Shown: one piece after another, positions 47,662-59,278 of the stretch
Numbering within the stretch: the first letter of the stretch is position 1
Layout: every line of letters starts with the position of its first letter
The notes under the pieces: generated by a model
Database searches by the model: none
Told to the model about the DNA's origin: nothing
Seen by the model: only the letters and a program-made list of their open reading frames with translations
Source of the DNA: Limnohabitans sp. INBF002
Lineage (GTDB): Bacteria > Pseudomonadota > Gammaproteobacteria > Burkholderiales > Burkholderiaceae_C
NCBI RefSeq assembly: GCF_027924905.1
Contig: NZ_AP027055.1
Coordinates: forward strand, 1 to 64,000
Reading direction: 5' to 3'
Length of the DNA: 64,000 nucleotides
Made by a program: the position numbers and the translations under genes

Positions 47662-47744
47662 CTTGTGTCTAAAAGTAACAGAGAAAAGCTCATCTGTTTA
47701 GGCATGGCGCATGCGGGTTGCGCGACCCGTTAAAATATCGCCTT

Positions 47745-47830
47745 CCTCAAGGAGCGTTGCAGCTTCACCCGTCCTTTCAGGACTTGCGCGTGAAGTCAGG
47801 CTTGGGGCCGAATCTTTTGCAACGACGCTC
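47745..47830 (+). promoter_or_regulatory. S-adenosylhomocysteine (SAH) riboswitch
   Basis: The leader follows the SAH riboswitch plan. P1 is formed by GAGCGTTGC (47752-47760) with GCAACGACGCTC (47819-47830). P2 pairs CTTCAC (47763-47768) with GTGAAG (47790-47795), with an inner GTCC/GGAC stem. The conserved TCAGGCTTG segment follows. A pseudoknot can form between CCTCAAG (47745-47751) and CTTGGGG (47801-47807). SAH riboswitches control SAH recycling genes (ahcY, metH) in beta- and gammaproteobacteria and switch expression on when SAH accumulates. Confidence 0.88.
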
Positions 47831-47855
47831 ACCTGTTTTGTTAGCCCCAGGTGAG
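47828..47855 (+). promoter_or_regulatory. Ribosome-binding-site sequestering hairpin of the SAH riboswitch
   Basis: CTCACCTG (47828-47835) is perfectly complementary to CAGGTGAG (47848-47855), which contains the Shine-Dalgarno AGGTGA, 8 bases before ATG 47863. The first three bases also belong to riboswitch P1, so SAH-stabilised P1 competes with this hairpin and should free the ribosome binding site. Confidence 0.75.
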
Positions 47856-47862
47856 TACCCCC

Positions 47863-50610
<2,748 letters not shown>

Positions 50611-50626
50611 ACGCGTGGTTTGCATG

Positions 50627-50652
50627 AAAGCCCGCTGAATACGGGCTTTTTT
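50627..50652 (+). terminator. Rho-independent terminator after metH part 2
   Basis: AAAGCCCG (50627-50634) pairs with CGGGCTTT (50642-50649), followed by further T residues. It lies 16 bases after the metH stop and touches the stop codon of the convergent MFS gene. Confidence 0.88.
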
Positions 50653-51850
50653 ACTTGTCAAAGGCGATGGTTTTTTGCGCGGACCACAAAGCCGCCACGC
50701 CCACCACGCTGGCAACCAACATCAACCACAGCCCCGCCGTGTAGCCCGTCTCGGCAGACCACAGCAGCCCCATGAGCCACGGCGCTGCGGCGCGCGCCAG
50801 TGCCATGGGCAATCCCAGCAAACCGTTCAAACTGCCCATGTGTTCGCGGCTCACGTATTGCGCCATCACCGTGCCTTTGACGATGGTGAGCATGCCGTTG
50901 CCCAAACCGTAGAACACCACAAACACCGCGCCCCACATGCCGTGGCCAGCGCTGATGAGCAGCATCAAAAACCCGAGAGGAATCAGCACCGTCACCCAGC
51001 GGTTGGCGGCGTGCACATTCACGCGGTGCTCGGTCAGGTACAAACCCAAGCGGCCTATCACCTGCAACACGCCAATGCTGGCGGGTACGGCAATGGCCCA
51101 TGACGCATCCATGCCCGCTTCGCGCAACAGGCTCACCATGTGTGCGGGCAGCGCAGACGTCACGCCCATGAGCAACACCACAAACACCGCCAATTGCCAA
51201 AACGTGGGCTGGCGCAAGTAGCCGGCGAGTGTGTCGCTATCCGTGTGCGCACTGGCAAGCACAGCACGCTGCGGCGCATTGCGCAGCAGCATCCAGTGAA
51301 CGGGCACACACACCAGCACGTGTATGGCGCCCAGCACACACAGCGCATCGCGCCAGCCGAAGGCGTCGATCAACCACGCCACCAACGGCATGAACACCGT
51401 GCTGGCCAAACCACCCAAAAATGTGAGCGTGATGATGGCGCGTCTGAAATGGTTAGGAAAGCGCCGCGTCAACACCGCAAAAGCCGGTGGGTACAAGGTG
51501 CCCGCCAAGCCCACGCCCAGCAACGTCCACACCGCATAAAACTCGGTGGGTGTGTGAATGCGGCTGTGCAGAAAAAAAGCCAACCCCACCAGCAGCGAGC
51601 CGCCTGTCATCACCGCGCGTTCGTGACCGCGGTCAATCCAACGACCCACGGGGAACGCCAGCACGCCCTCGGCCAACAGCATCAAACTAAAGCCCAGCGA
51701 CGACTCGGCGCGGCTCATGCCCAAGGCTTGTTCCAACGGCACCATGAACAAGGCGAAACCGTAAAACACACTGCCCCAAGCGATGAGTTGCAGCGCGGAC
51801 AGCGCCCAAACGAAGCGGGCATCGTGACGGGAAAAATGGGAACGAGGCAT
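50651..51850 (-). CDS. Major facilitator superfamily transporter
   Basis: A 399-residue inner-membrane transporter with 12 predicted hydrophobic segments. The loop 2-3 motif region GRWIDRGHERAVMTGG fits MFS; the first segments include LSALQLIAWGSVFYGFALFM. The substrate is not evident; oxalate/formate- or monocarboxylate-type MFS proteins have a similar layout. It is convergent with metH part 2 and divergent from the DUF692-family gene, with 176 bases between them in which no further gene is seen. Confidence 0.85.
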   Translation of the reverse strand: MPRSHFSRHDARFVWALSALQLIAWGSVFYGFALFMVPLEQALGMSRAESSLGFSLMLLAEGVLAFPVGRWIDRGHERAVMTGGSLLVGLAFFLHSRIHTPTEFYAVWTLLGVGLAGTLYPPAFAVLTRRFPNHFRRAIITLTFLGGLASTVFMPLVAWLIDAFGWRDALCVLGAIHVLVCVPVHWMLLRNAPQRAVLASAHTDSDTLAGYLRQPTFWQLAVFVVLLMGVTSALPAHMVSLLREAGMDASWAIAVPASIGVLQVIGRLGLYLTEHRVNVHAANRWVTVLIPLGFLMLLISAGHGMWGAVFVVFYGLGNGMLTIVKGTVMAQYVSREHMGSLNGLLGLPMALARAAAPWLMGLLWSAETGYTAGLWLMLVASVVGVAALWSAQKTIAFDK

Positions 51851-52026
51851 GAGCGCTGATCATACGAAGCCTGAAACATCCAATCTGACGCTTGTGTGAT
51901 TTGTGAGAGTTTGGGGCCGAAGTTAAAAAGAAGTTAATTTGCAAATTCGTTTCGTCATGTTCCGCCAATCGGTGTCGAAGTAGTCGCCTGAGGCCAAGTG
52001 TTGGCCCATGGATAGGACGGTACTTT

Positions 52027-52752
52027 ATGAAACATCACATCTTGCACGGGGCAGGCTTGGCCTTGCGCCCCGCGCTGCTGGCGCCGCTGAAAAAATGCGC
52101 ACCAGACGCGTTGCAGTTTTTAGAACTCACACCGCCCGACTGGGTGGGGGTGGGCGGTCGCGTTGGCCAAGATTTGCAACAGCTGACCCAACGCTACCCC
52201 AGTGTGTGTTTGAGCCAAAGCCTGTCCTTGGGTGGCCCGAGCGCATTGGACCCAGACGTGCTGCGCGACTTGCGTGTCTTCATGGCCACACACAACGTCC
52301 AAGTGTTTTCAGAAGCCCTCGCGTGGAGCGCTGACGATGCCCCCTTGTTCATCAACCTGCCGATTCCCAGCACGCAAGCGGCGGTGGCTTGGACGGTGGC
52401 GCGCATTGCCCAAGTGCAAGAGGCCTTGGGTTTGCGCATCGGTATTCGCAACGTGGCGCATCACATGAAGCCACTGCAAGTGGAGATGAACGAGGCGCAA
52501 TTCATCAGCGCCGTGGTGCGTGCGTCGGGCTGCAGCTTGCATTTGGATTTACATGCGTTGGCCGCCAACGCCTTGCGGTTCAGTTTTGACGCCCATGCGT
52601 TCTTAAAAGAACTGCCATTGGCAAGCGTGGACTATGTGCGTGTCGGCAGCGAGTCTCCGTTGTTGGCGGATGTGCTTGCGCACACACACCGCCGCGTGGC
52701 CCGCTGCGTTGACGATGTGAAGCAGCTGGATTTGGAGGCCGTGGCATGTTGA
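52027..52752 (+). CDS. DUF692/MNIO-family (HvfB-like) protein lacking most metal ligands
   Basis: A 241-residue protein with the HvfB/BufB scaffold: GAGLALRPALL (8-18), FLELTPPDWVGVGGRVG (31-47), SLSLGG (65-70) and LPIPSTQAAV (111-120). Active family members are multinuclear iron oxidases that modify Cys-rich peptides. Here the usual ligand positions differ: CHG becomes CLS (61-63), SEH becomes SEA (95-97), EN becomes RN (141-142), DVNN becomes DLHA (174-177), NHG becomes RFS (184-186) and IHxAGH becomes VRVGSE. The C-terminal ligand region is missing. It is probably a pseudoenzyme. It overlaps the DUF2063 partner gene by 7 bases. Confidence 0.75.
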   Translation: MKHHILHGAGLALRPALLAPLKKCAPDALQFLELTPPDWVGVGGRVGQDLQQLTQRYPSVCLSQSLSLGGPSALDPDVLRDLRVFMATHNVQVFSEALAWSADDAPLFINLPIPSTQAAVAWTVARIAQVQEALGLRIGIRNVAHHMKPLQVEMNEAQFISAVVRASGCSLHLDLHALAANALRFSFDAHAFLKELPLASVDYVRVGSESPLLADVLAHTHRRVARCVDDVKQLDLEAVAC

Positions 52753-53483
52753 ACGATTTCCGCCAATGCCAATTTGCACTGGCCCGCCACTTGCGCGACC
52801 CGGTGTGCGTGCCTGCTCCTGAGGGAGTAGCTGCTGCGGATGTCACAGCATGCACGCAAGCGATGGTGACGCATTTGTGCGAGGTGCTTGACCCAGCGTT
52901 TCCGGTGACGCGCGCTTTGTTGGGTGAGCGGGTGTGGGCACACGCCGTGCGCGCATTCCTCAAAAATGCCCCCAGCCATGCGCCTTGGCCCAACGCCGTG
53001 CAACGTGCCTTTGTGGACCATGTGTGTGAAAGCCCAGAGATGCAAAGCCTGCAAGCTTGGCTGCACGACCTGGCCCACTTTGATTGGTTGCAAAGTGCCG
53101 TGATGGCGGCGCCCGTTGATTGGCCTGCGTTTGACGCACAGGGCGATGTGATGCAGCACCCCGTGGTGCTCAACCCCACCCATGTCGAGGCTGCGTACGC
53201 CTGGCCTGTGCGTGGCATAGACACCAAACACAAACCCGAGGGCATGGAAAGCACCCATGTGTCGATGTTGCGCGATACGAATGAGGCCTTGCATGTGTTG
53301 TCGAGCAGCGTGTTTCGTGGGCAGCTGTTGGACCTTCTGCGCGAAGGACAAACGGGCGAACAAGCGCTGAGGGTGTTGGCCCAATGGCTGTCGCACCCCG
53401 AGCCCGCCGTTTTTGTGCGTGAAGGGGCGCACGTCATGGCGCAGTTGCAACGCGAGGGCGTGGTGCTGGGCACCCGCGTGTGA
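52746..53483 (+). CDS. DUF2063 (HvfC/BufC-like) partner protein
   Basis: A 245-residue cytoplasmic protein starting MLNDFRQCQFALARHLRDP, the DUF2063 N-terminal pattern, with FPVTRALLGERVWAHAVRAF following. These proteins are the usual partners of DUF692 oxidases and are thought to recognise the precursor peptide. The second half (about 140-245) is Ala/Leu-rich, with a helix that could bind a partner. The start overlaps the DUF692 gene by 7 bases, so the pair is translationally coupled. No DUF2282/HvfA-like or other Cys-rich precursor gene was found beside it. Confidence 0.75.
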   Translation: MLNDFRQCQFALARHLRDPVCVPAPEGVAAADVTACTQAMVTHLCEVLDPAFPVTRALLGERVWAHAVRAFLKNAPSHAPWPNAVQRAFVDHVCESPEMQSLQAWLHDLAHFDWLQSAVMAAPVDWPAFDAQGDVMQHPVVLNPTHVEAAYAWPVRGIDTKHKPEGMESTHVSMLRDTNEALHVLSSSVFRGQLLDLLREGQTGEQALRVLAQWLSHPEPAVFVREGAHVMAQLQREGVVLGTRV

Positions 53484-53489
53484 TGCCTG

Positions 53490-55061
53490 TCAGTGGTTGA
53501 CCAACACGCGCCGGTATTGCAGTGCTTCGGCCACATGCGCCACTTGCACGGATGTGCTGTCGGCCAAGTCGGCAATCGTGCGCGCCACGCGCAGTGCACG
53601 GTGTGTGCTGCGGCTAGACCAGCCAAGCTTGCTGGCAGCGTTTTGTAAAAACGTGGCCGCTGCTGCATCGAGGTGCATGTGCGTTTCCAAGGCTTGGCCT
53701 TGCAAACCGTGGTTGGGGGCGCCTTGTCGCACCAGTGCTTTGGCGTGCGCGACCAAACAACGCGCACGAACGGTGGCTGTGGATTCACCCGTCCCGCTTT
53801 GCATCAACACCTCGGTGGCCAACGTGGGCACTTCCACCTGCAAGTCGATGCGGTCTAGCAATGGGCCGCTGAGCTTGCCTTGGTAACGCGCCACTTGGTC
53901 GGGCGTGCATCGGCAAGCCTTGAGGGGCGAGCCCAAGTAGCCGCAAGGGCAGGGGTTCATGGCCGAGATGAGTTGAAAACGCGCCGGAAATTTGGCCTGT
54001 GTGGCCGCGCGTGAAATGGTGATGTGGCCGTTCTCCAGCGGTTCACGCAACGCTTCGAGTGCGCTGCGTTTGACTTCGGCCAACTCATCCAGAAACAACA
54101 CGCCGTTGTGTGCCAAAGAAATTTCCCCCGGTCTAGGCGGTGTGCCGCCACCCACCAAGGCCACCGAGGTGGCCGTGTGGTGCGGGCTGCGCGTAGGGCG
54201 CTGCATCCACTGGTTCAACTCAAAACGACCGGCTAGGCTGGCAATCGCAGCGCTTTCCAAGGCCTCGTCCAACGTCATGTCGGGCAGCAAGGCCGCAAAG
54301 CGTTGCGCCAGCATGGACTTGCCTGTGCCGGGCGGTCCTACTAATAGAAGAGAGTGCCCACCCGCTGCTGCAATCTCTAGGGCGCGTCGCGGGCCTGCTT
54401 GGCCCTTCACGTCGGCAAGGTCCGGGTGGTGAGCGGCGGCGGGTGCGCTGAAGGTGGGCGTCTCAATGCGCGACCATCCTTCGGTCGTGTGTACCGGGTG
54501 CGTCGTGGCCTCTTCGCGTTGCGCGACCAAGCCTTTCACCTCGGGTTTGGCAAAGTGCGCCACCACATCGCTCAAATGTTGGGCGCGGTACACCTCGGCG
54601 GTGGGCACGAGTGCGGCCTCTTCTGCGCTGCCGGGCGGCAACACCAACCGCGTGCGCACCCCCGCACTGCGCAGGGCCAGCCCCATGGCGAGTGCGCCGC
54701 GCACGGGACGCAGCTCGCCCGACAAAGACAACTCGCCCGCAAACTCATGCAAAGCCAATGCGGCCTCGTCGAGCTGACCATTCGCCGCCAAGATGCCCAA
54801 AGCAATCGGCAAGTCAAAACGGCCAGAGTCTTTGGGCAAGTCGGCGGGCGCGAGGTTCACCGTGATGCGTTTGTTCGTTGGGAAATCCAAGCCTGCGTTT
54901 TGAATGGCGCAGCGCACGCGTTCGCGCGCTTCTTTAACTTCGGTATCCGCCAGTCCCACCAAGGTGAAGCTGGGCAGGCCATTGGCCAAATGCACCTCAA
55001 CGGTCACGGCCGGTGCTTGCAAACCCAAGAGTGCGCGGCTGTGAATTAACGCGAGCGTCAT
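53490..55061 (-). CDS. comM: ComM/YifB-family Mg-chelatase-like AAA+ ATPase
   Basis: A 523-residue hexameric helicase-like ATPase that promotes branch migration during natural transformation. It has an N-terminal Lon-like domain (start LALIHSRALLGLQAPAV), then Walker A LLVGPPGTGKSMLAQ near 234 and Walker B GVLFLDELAEVKRSAL. The zinc-finger-like CPCGYLG/CRCTP follows, and the C-terminus (WSSRSTHRALRVARTIADL) is typical. It ends 7 bases from the DUF2063 gene, convergent to it. Presence suggests competence potential but other com genes are not in the window. Confidence 0.95.
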   Translation of the reverse strand: MTLALIHSRALLGLQAPAVTVEVHLANGLPSFTLVGLADTEVKEARERVRCAIQNAGLDFPTNKRITVNLAPADLPKDSGRFDLPIALGILAANGQLDEAALALHEFAGELSLSGELRPVRGALAMGLALRSAGVRTRLVLPPGSAEEAALVPTAEVYRAQHLSDVVAHFAKPEVKGLVAQREEATTHPVHTTEGWSRIETPTFSAPAAAHHPDLADVKGQAGPRRALEIAAAGGHSLLLVGPPGTGKSMLAQRFAALLPDMTLDEALESAAIASLAGRFELNQWMQRPTRSPHHTATSVALVGGGTPPRPGEISLAHNGVLFLDELAEVKRSALEALREPLENGHITISRAATQAKFPARFQLISAMNPCPCGYLGSPLKACRCTPDQVARYQGKLSGPLLDRIDLQVEVPTLATEVLMQSGTGESTATVRARCLVAHAKALVRQGAPNHGLQGQALETHMHLDAAAATFLQNAASKLGWSSRSTHRALRVARTIADLADSTSVQVAHVAEALQYRRVLVNH

Positions 55062-55116
55062 AAATCTTCTCTTTTTGAGTTTTCATCCCCATAGCGGGGC
55101 ATGTAAGACAAAGTGA

Positions 55117-55133
55117 TGCACCAACTGTGTGCA
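55117..55133 (+). promoter_or_regulatory. NtrC-binding enhancer site
   Basis: TGCACC-N5-TGTGCA matches the NtrC consensus TGCACC-N5-GGTGCA with one mismatch. It is centred about 117 bases upstream of the predicted start point of the sigma-54 promoter, the normal range for an enhancer. Confidence 0.78.
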
Positions 55134-55215
55134 TCAAAATGGATGAGTAGCCAGACTACTGCATCACTTTGGGTCTTAGTTCTAGTGAAGAGCGCACTTT
55201 TGTGGATTTCAACGC

Positions 55216-55231
55216 TGGCACGGACCCTGCT
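55216..55231 (+). promoter_or_regulatory. Sigma-54 (RpoN) promoter of the porin-glnK-amtB operon
   Basis: TGGCAC-N5-CTGCT matches the -24/-12 consensus TGGCAC-N5-TTGCW with one mismatch and keeps the invariant GG and GC. The transcript should start near 55242, about 30 bases before the porin ATG. Confidence 0.82.
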
Positions 55232-55271
55232 AAGTAGGTGTATCCCTCTTAATTTTTCAATGGAGAAAACT

Positions 55272-56042
55272 ATGAACCTCAAGTCCAAAATCGTGTTGGC
55301 CATCTTGGCCACCTCTTCTGCTGCATTCGCGCAAACTGCGCCTGTTGCACCCGAAGTCACTTACAACGTGGGCGTGGTGAGCCAATACCGTTACCGCGGT
55401 ATCGCACAAACCAAAGGCGACGCAGCTTTGCAAGGTGGCGTGGACTATGCCAATGCCAATGGCTTCTATTTGGGCGCTTGGGGTTCGACCATCAAGTGGA
55501 TCAAGGAAGCGGGCACGCACAACAGTGTTGATACCAAAGGCCCTGTTGAGCTCGACTTGTACGGCGGCTATAAATTTGAAGCTGCTGGCATTGCGTATGA
55601 CGTGGGCTACCTTCGTTACCAATACGTGAACAACACTTACAACAAAATTGGTGCCGATTATTCCAATCCAAATACTGATGAAATTTATGGCGCCGCCACT
55701 TATGGTGTGTTGACTGCCAAGTACTCATACACATTGTCTGATTTGTTCGGTCAGCATGCCAACGGTGGCTCTAAGCACAGCAGCTATTTTGATTTGACCG
55801 CCAACTTCGACTTGGGCAATGGTTACACCTTCGCCCCACATGCTGGTCGTCAAACCGTGGCTAACAACGCTGGTTACAGCTACACCGATTACTCATTGAC
55901 TTTGAGCAAAGACTTGGGTGACGGTTTGTCTGCCAGCGTTGCTTCGATCGCAACAACAGCCAAATACAACGACAACCTGACCTCAAATGGTTACAACACG
56001 TCGAAAAACGCCTTGGTCGTCGGCGTCAAGTACAGCTTCTAA
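55272..56042 (+). CDS. TorF-family putative outer-membrane porin
   Basis: A 256-residue outer-membrane beta-barrel protein. ATG 55272 follows GGAG; the frame is open from 55113 but that is the promoter region. A signal peptide (residues 1-20, AFA before QT) is followed by the family's SQYRYRGIAQTKGDAALQGG, alternating hydrophobic strands, and a final GVKYSF typical of porin C-termini. It is the first gene of a nitrogen-controlled operon with glnK and amtB, suggesting it admits small nitrogen compounds through the outer membrane; the substrate is inferred from context. Confidence 0.85.
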   Translation: MNLKSKIVLAILATSSAAFAQTAPVAPEVTYNVGVVSQYRYRGIAQTKGDAALQGGVDYANANGFYLGAWGSTIKWIKEAGTHNSVDTKGPVELDLYGGYKFEAAGIAYDVGYLRYQYVNNTYNKIGADYSNPNTDEIYGAATYGVLTAKYSYTLSDLFGQHANGGSKHSSYFDLTANFDLGNGYTFAPHAGRQTVANNAGYSYTDYSLTLSKDLGDGLSASVASIATTAKYNDNLTSNGYNTSKNALVVGVKYSF

Positions 56043-56052
56043 CCCAAGCTAA

Positions 56053-56412
<360 letters not shown>

Positions 56413-56427
56413 GAAAGAAGACGCATC

Positions 56428-57897
56428 ATGAAAAAATTTCTAGCCTCTCTGGCCCTCGGGTTTGGTCTGCTGCTTGGCGGCACCGCCGCGATGGCACAAA
56501 CTGCCCCTGCTGCTGACGTCAAAGTCACAGCTCCTGCTGCAGCGCCCGCTGCTGCCGCAACGGCTGCCACTGCAGCCCCCGCACCTGTGCCTAACAAAGG
56601 CGACACCGCTTGGATGACTGTGTCCACGCTGTTGGTGATCTTGATGACCATCCCAGGCTTGGCCTTGTTCTACGGCGGTTTGGTCCGCAGCAAGAACATG
56701 CTGTCAGTGCTGATGCAAGTGTTTGTCGTGAGCTCACTCATTTATGTGTTGTGGGTCGTCTACGGCTACACCTTGGCATTCTCTGGCGGTTCACCGTTCT
56801 TCGGCGGCTTTGACAAGTTGTTCTTGGCCACCATCACGCCTGACTCCGTTGCTGCCACGTTCAGCAAAGGTGTTGTGATTCCTGAGCTGTCATTCGTGGC
56901 GTTCCAAGCCACATTCGCAGCCATCACGTGTGCCTTGATCGTGGGTGCATTTGCTGAGCGTGTGCGCTTCTCGGCTGTGTTGTTGTTCTGCACCATCTGG
57001 TTCACGTTCAGCTACTTGCCCGTGGCCCACATGGTTTGGTATTGGGACGGCCCAGACGCCATCACGGATGCTGCGACTTTGGAAACTGTGACTGCCGCTG
57101 CTGGCTGGTTGTGGGCCAAGGGTGCTTTGGACTTCGCTGGCGGTACTGTGGTGCACATCAACGCTGCGGTGGCTGGTTTGGTCGGCGCATACGTGATCGG
57201 CAAACGCACAGGCTACGGCAAAGAATCCATGGCACCTCACAGCTTGACGTTGACCATGGTTGGCGCATCTCTCTTGTGGGTGGGTTGGTTCGGTTTCAAC
57301 GCCGGCTCTAACCTGGAAGCCAACGGTGTTGCTGCCCTCGCTTTCGTGAACACCTTGGTGGCGACGGCTGCTGCGACCCTGGCTTGGATTGCAGGTGAAG
57401 CATTGTCTAAAGGCAAGGCCTCTATGTTGGGCGCTGCTTCTGGTGCTGTGGCCGGCTTGGTGGCGATCACCCCAGCTTGCGGTTTCGTGGGCCCCATGGG
57501 TGCCATCGTGATCGGTGCTGCTGGCGGCTTCTTGTGTCTGTGGGGTGTGAACGGTTTGAAACGCCTCTTGGGCGCTGACGACTCACTCGACGTGTTCGGC
57601 GTCCACGGCGTGGGCGGTATTGTGGGTGCGTTGTTGACTGGCGTGTTTGCTGCGCCATCCCTCGGCGGCACGGGCATTTTTGACTACGTTGCCAACGCCG
57701 TGAGCCCAGAGTATTCCATCGGCGGCCAAGTGCTGATCCAGTTGGAAGCTGTGGTGACCACCATTGTTTGGTCGGGTGTGGTGTCTTTCATCGCCTACAA
57801 AATTGTGGACATGGTTTTGGGTCTGCGTGTCAGCGAAGAAGAAGAGCGCGAAGGCCTCGACATCAGCTCACACGGCGAAACTGCCTACCACCGTTAA
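56428..57897 (+). CDS. amtB: Ammonium transporter AmtB
   Basis: An 11-segment inner-membrane ammonium channel of 489 residues with an N-terminal signal sequence (cleavage after AMA near residue 24) and an Ala/Pro-rich linker. The pore motif GGTVVHINAAVAGL carries the first of the twin histidines and DVFGVHGVGGIVGALL the second. The C-terminal RVSEEEEREGLDISSHGE region contacts GlnK. It is the last gene of the sigma-54-dependent operon and is followed by a strong terminator. Confidence 0.96.
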   Translation: MKKFLASLALGFGLLLGGTAAMAQTAPAADVKVTAPAAAPAAAATAATAAPAPVPNKGDTAWMTVSTLLVILMTIPGLALFYGGLVRSKNMLSVLMQVFVVSSLIYVLWVVYGYTLAFSGGSPFFGGFDKLFLATITPDSVAATFSKGVVIPELSFVAFQATFAAITCALIVGAFAERVRFSAVLLFCTIWFTFSYLPVAHMVWYWDGPDAITDAATLETVTAAAGWLWAKGALDFAGGTVVHINAAVAGLVGAYVIGKRTGYGKESMAPHSLTLTMVGASLLWVGWFGFNAGSNLEANGVAALAFVNTLVATAAATLAWIAGEALSKGKASMLGAASGAVAGLVAITPACGFVGPMGAIVIGAAGGFLCLWGVNGLKRLLGADDSLDVFGVHGVGGIVGALLTGVFAAPSLGGTGIFDYVANAVSPEYSIGGQVLIQLEAVVTTIVWSGVVSFIAYKIVDMVLGLRVSEEEEREGLDISSHGETAYHR

Positions 57898-57932
57898 TTT
57901 TTCAAGTACTTCAAGATCTCCTTGGACTTCAC

Positions 57933-57957
57933 AGCCCGCCTCACGGCGGGCTTTTTT
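57933..57957 (+). terminator. Rho-independent terminator of the porin-glnK-amtB operon
   Basis: AGCCCGCC (57933-57940) and GGCGGGCT (57945-57952) form an 8-bp stem with a TCAC loop, followed by TTTTT. It lies 36 bases after the amtB stop. Confidence 0.9.
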
Positions 57958-58024
57958 GTGGGCGAACGATTTTTGACAGAGCTGTGCAAAAAATTCAAAA
58001 CCAGCGCCAGACCTAGCGGCTACC

Positions 58025-59251
58025 ATGTTGGCCATGCAAGACACGCTGCAACACACCCTCCAAGATTTCACCGACCGCATTTTGAATGCCTCCCAAACCG
58101 GCCAGCCTTTGCGCTTGCGCGGCGGCGGCACCAAAGACTTTTTAGGCCAGTCTCTGCAAGGCGAGGTGCTCGACACCCGTGGCTACAGCGGCATCTTGAG
58201 CTACGAGCCGAGTGAGCTGGTCATCACCGTGCGCTGCGGGACGCCCTTGGCCGAGGTGGAAGCCGCCTTGGCTGAAAAAGGCCAAAGCTTTGCTTTCGAG
58301 CCGCCGCACTTCACTGCAGGGCGGCTCGACGCCTTGGGCCAGCCACTGCATCTTGGCGAAGGCGCCACGATTGGCGGCATGGTTGCTGCGGGTCTGAGCG
58401 GCCCGGCCCGCGCCAGCGTGGGCACGGTGCGCGACTTTGTGTTGGGTGCGCGCGTCATCAACGGCAAAGGCGAACACCTCACCTTCGGCGGCCAAGTGAT
58501 GAAGAACGTGGCGGGCTACGACGTGTCGCGTTTGCTGGCCGGCAGCTGGGGTCAGTTGGGCCTGATCACCGAAGTGTCTTTGAAAGTGCTGCCTGTGGCC
58601 CCCGGCGAAGCCACCTTGGTGTGCGCGGGTGTGAGCCAAGCGCAAGCTTTGAAACTCATCAACCAATGGGGCGGTCAGCCGCTGCCACTCAATGCCAGTG
58701 CGTGGGTGTACGACACCACCGCCTCGCCCGCACAAGACTTTTTCTTTGTGCGCCTGCGTGGTGCCGTGGCTGCCGTCGACGCTGCTGTGATCAAGATGAG
58801 TGCTGACGTGCAAGCCTTGGGCGCGCAAGTCACACGCATGGACAGCGCAGATGTGGCTGCCGATTGGACAGCCAGCGGCGAGCAAACCTTGGACTTCTTC
58901 AAAGCGCCTACCGAACAAGACTGCTTGTGGCGCTTGAGCGTGCCGCAAACCGCCCCTGTGCTGGATGTGCGCGTGAACGGCGCCGCGTGTGCGCAATACA
59001 TCGAATGGCACGGCGCACAACGCTGGCTGTGGGCGCCCGCCTCGGCAGCCACCCAAGTGCGCGACGCGGCGGTGAAAGCAGGCGGTCACGCCACCTTGTT
59101 TCGCACCAGCACGGCCAGTCGCCAAACCTTGGGCGATGTCGACAAGCAAGTGGGCGTGTACACCCCACTCAACGCCGTGCAGCAGCGCATTCAAAACGAA
59201 CTCAAAAAACAGTTTGACCCAGCGGGCATCTTCAACCCCGGTCGCGTTTAA
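58025..59251 (+). CDS. glcE: Glycolate oxidase FAD-binding subunit GlcE
   Basis: An FAD-binding subunit of the membrane-associated glycolate oxidase, which turns glycolate into glyoxylate. The 408 residues show the PCMH FAD-binding fold: LRLRGGGTKDFLG near 25-37, then GATIGGMVAAGLSGPAR. ATG 58025 (MLAMQDTLQH) is used; ATG 58034 is also possible. It is followed 27 bases later by glcF. The expected upstream glcD subunit gene is missing: the preceding region ends with the amtB terminator. Confidence 0.93.
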   Translation: MLAMQDTLQHTLQDFTDRILNASQTGQPLRLRGGGTKDFLGQSLQGEVLDTRGYSGILSYEPSELVITVRCGTPLAEVEAALAEKGQSFAFEPPHFTAGRLDALGQPLHLGEGATIGGMVAAGLSGPARASVGTVRDFVLGARVINGKGEHLTFGGQVMKNVAGYDVSRLLAGSWGQLGLITEVSLKVLPVAPGEATLVCAGVSQAQALKLINQWGGQPLPLNASAWVYDTTASPAQDFFFVRLRGAVAAVDAAVIKMSADVQALGAQVTRMDSADVAADWTASGEQTLDFFKAPTEQDCLWRLSVPQTAPVLDVRVNGAACAQYIEWHGAQRWLWAPASAATQVRDAAVKAGGHATLFRTSTASRQTLGDVDKQVGVYTPLNAVQQRIQNELKKQFDPAGIFNPGRV

Positions 59252-59278
59252 ACCCACACGTCAATTTCAGAGCCCCAC

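Noticed and set aside
52580-53788. A 402-codon minus-strand frame opposite the DUF2063 gene and the comM 3' end
   Set aside because: Cys/Thr/Ser-rich composition and total overlap with better-supported genes.
55150-55185. A second NtrC site (TGCATC near 55160)
   Set aside because: The right half-site is absent (GGGTCT in place of GGTGCA), so only one site is reported.
58142-59257. A 371-codon minus-strand frame opposite glcE
   Set aside because: Mirror of the glcE coding sequence, with His/Gln-rich content and no family similarity.
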